Assembly (NCBI GenBank): GCA_034190295.1
Contig: JAXHSW010000003.1
Location: 62,001 to 126,000 of the forward strand
Reading direction: 5' to 3'
Length of the DNA stretch: 64,000 nucleotides
Origin: Okeania sp034190295
Lineage (GTDB): Bacteria; Cyanobacteriota; Cyanobacteriia; Cyanobacteriales; Microcoleaceae
Both the position numbers and the translations under genes were made by a program. This document shows, one piece after another, positions 63,946-64,000 of the stretch. Each line of letters opens with the position of its first letter. The first letter of the stretch is position 1. Under the pieces are notes generated by a model. That model ran no database searches. It was given only the letters and a program-made list of their open reading frames with translations, and was not told the origin of the DNA.

Positions 63946-64000
63946 TATTGATTGATTTCCTTAAGTTTGCTGAATCTTCAAAATTATTGGATAGGGGAAG

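Noticed and set aside
1..64000. tRNA or rRNA genes
   Set aside because: I read both strands for cloverleaf-type T-arm motifs and rRNA-like stretches and saw none I could support; a covariance search would be decisive.

Overview
The window is a piece of an AT-rich cyanobacterial chromosome. Markers are apcB and apcC (phycobilisome core) at the right end, several HIP1 octamers (gcgatcgc, e.g. 853-860 and 6364-6371), GUN4-domain proteins, a PatD-like protein and a PgpH-type HD protein. The low coding density, heptamer repeats, group II introns and IS200/IS605 elements suggest a filamentous, repeat-rich Oscillatoriales genome of the Trichodesmium/Okeania type. That assignment is inference; no rRNA is present. 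Three runs of exactly 100 N (5242-5341, 20775-20874, 45007-45106) each fall inside a tandem repeat, so true repeat lengths are unknown.

Layout. 1-9.6 kb: a truncated aldehyde dehydrogenase, bifunctional (p)ppGpp synthase/hydrolase, a PatD-like/zinc-finger gene pair, a heptamer satellite, a twin-ATPase peptide ABC protein and a 2OG-Fe(II) oxygenase. 9.8-16.6 kb: a small GUN4 protein, a membrane protein carrying a degenerate serine-recombinase-like domain, and a 1175-residue GUN4-pentapeptide-receiver fusion. 16.7-21.4 kb: glyA, a WecA/MraY-type sugar-phosphate transferase and a protein made of 29-residue repeats. 21.8-27.7 kb: an ORF-less group II intron interrupted by a MITE, a secreted CHAT-domain protein, and an intact IS200/IS605 element. 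27.7-33.8 kb: a FecR/TPR protein, a Ser/Thr kinase and an NB-ARC ATPase. 34.8-43 kb: cinA, a 44-residue ORF, aroQ, a DraG-like protein, pgpH and radC. 43.5-57.6 kb: a dead DUF6653-type gene, an ~88-bp satellite, a Roco GTPase, a caspase-nSTAND protein, a tnpB wreck and a small membrane-protein gene split by a group II intron. 57.9-64 kb: mutS, a methyltransferase, apcC and apcB.

Strongest observations. (1) A group II intron (55319-57560, minus) splits a small membrane-protein gene. Joining the predicted exons gives one 157-residue frame, and an EBS1-IBS1 pairing can be read. (2) The IS200/IS605 element (25930-27644) sits exactly between TTAC and TCAA; removing it restores a 49-codon ORF. (3) Many MITE-like repeats start right after TTAC/TGAC with the same left end as this IS, so they look like its non-autonomous relatives. 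(4) The protein at 11308-12420 joins transmembrane helices to a serine-resolvase-like fold lacking the catalytic serine. (5) The Roco, caspase-nSTAND and split membrane-protein genes at 46.5-57.6 kb are a possible regulated-cell-death or defence neighbourhood; this is a hypothesis only.
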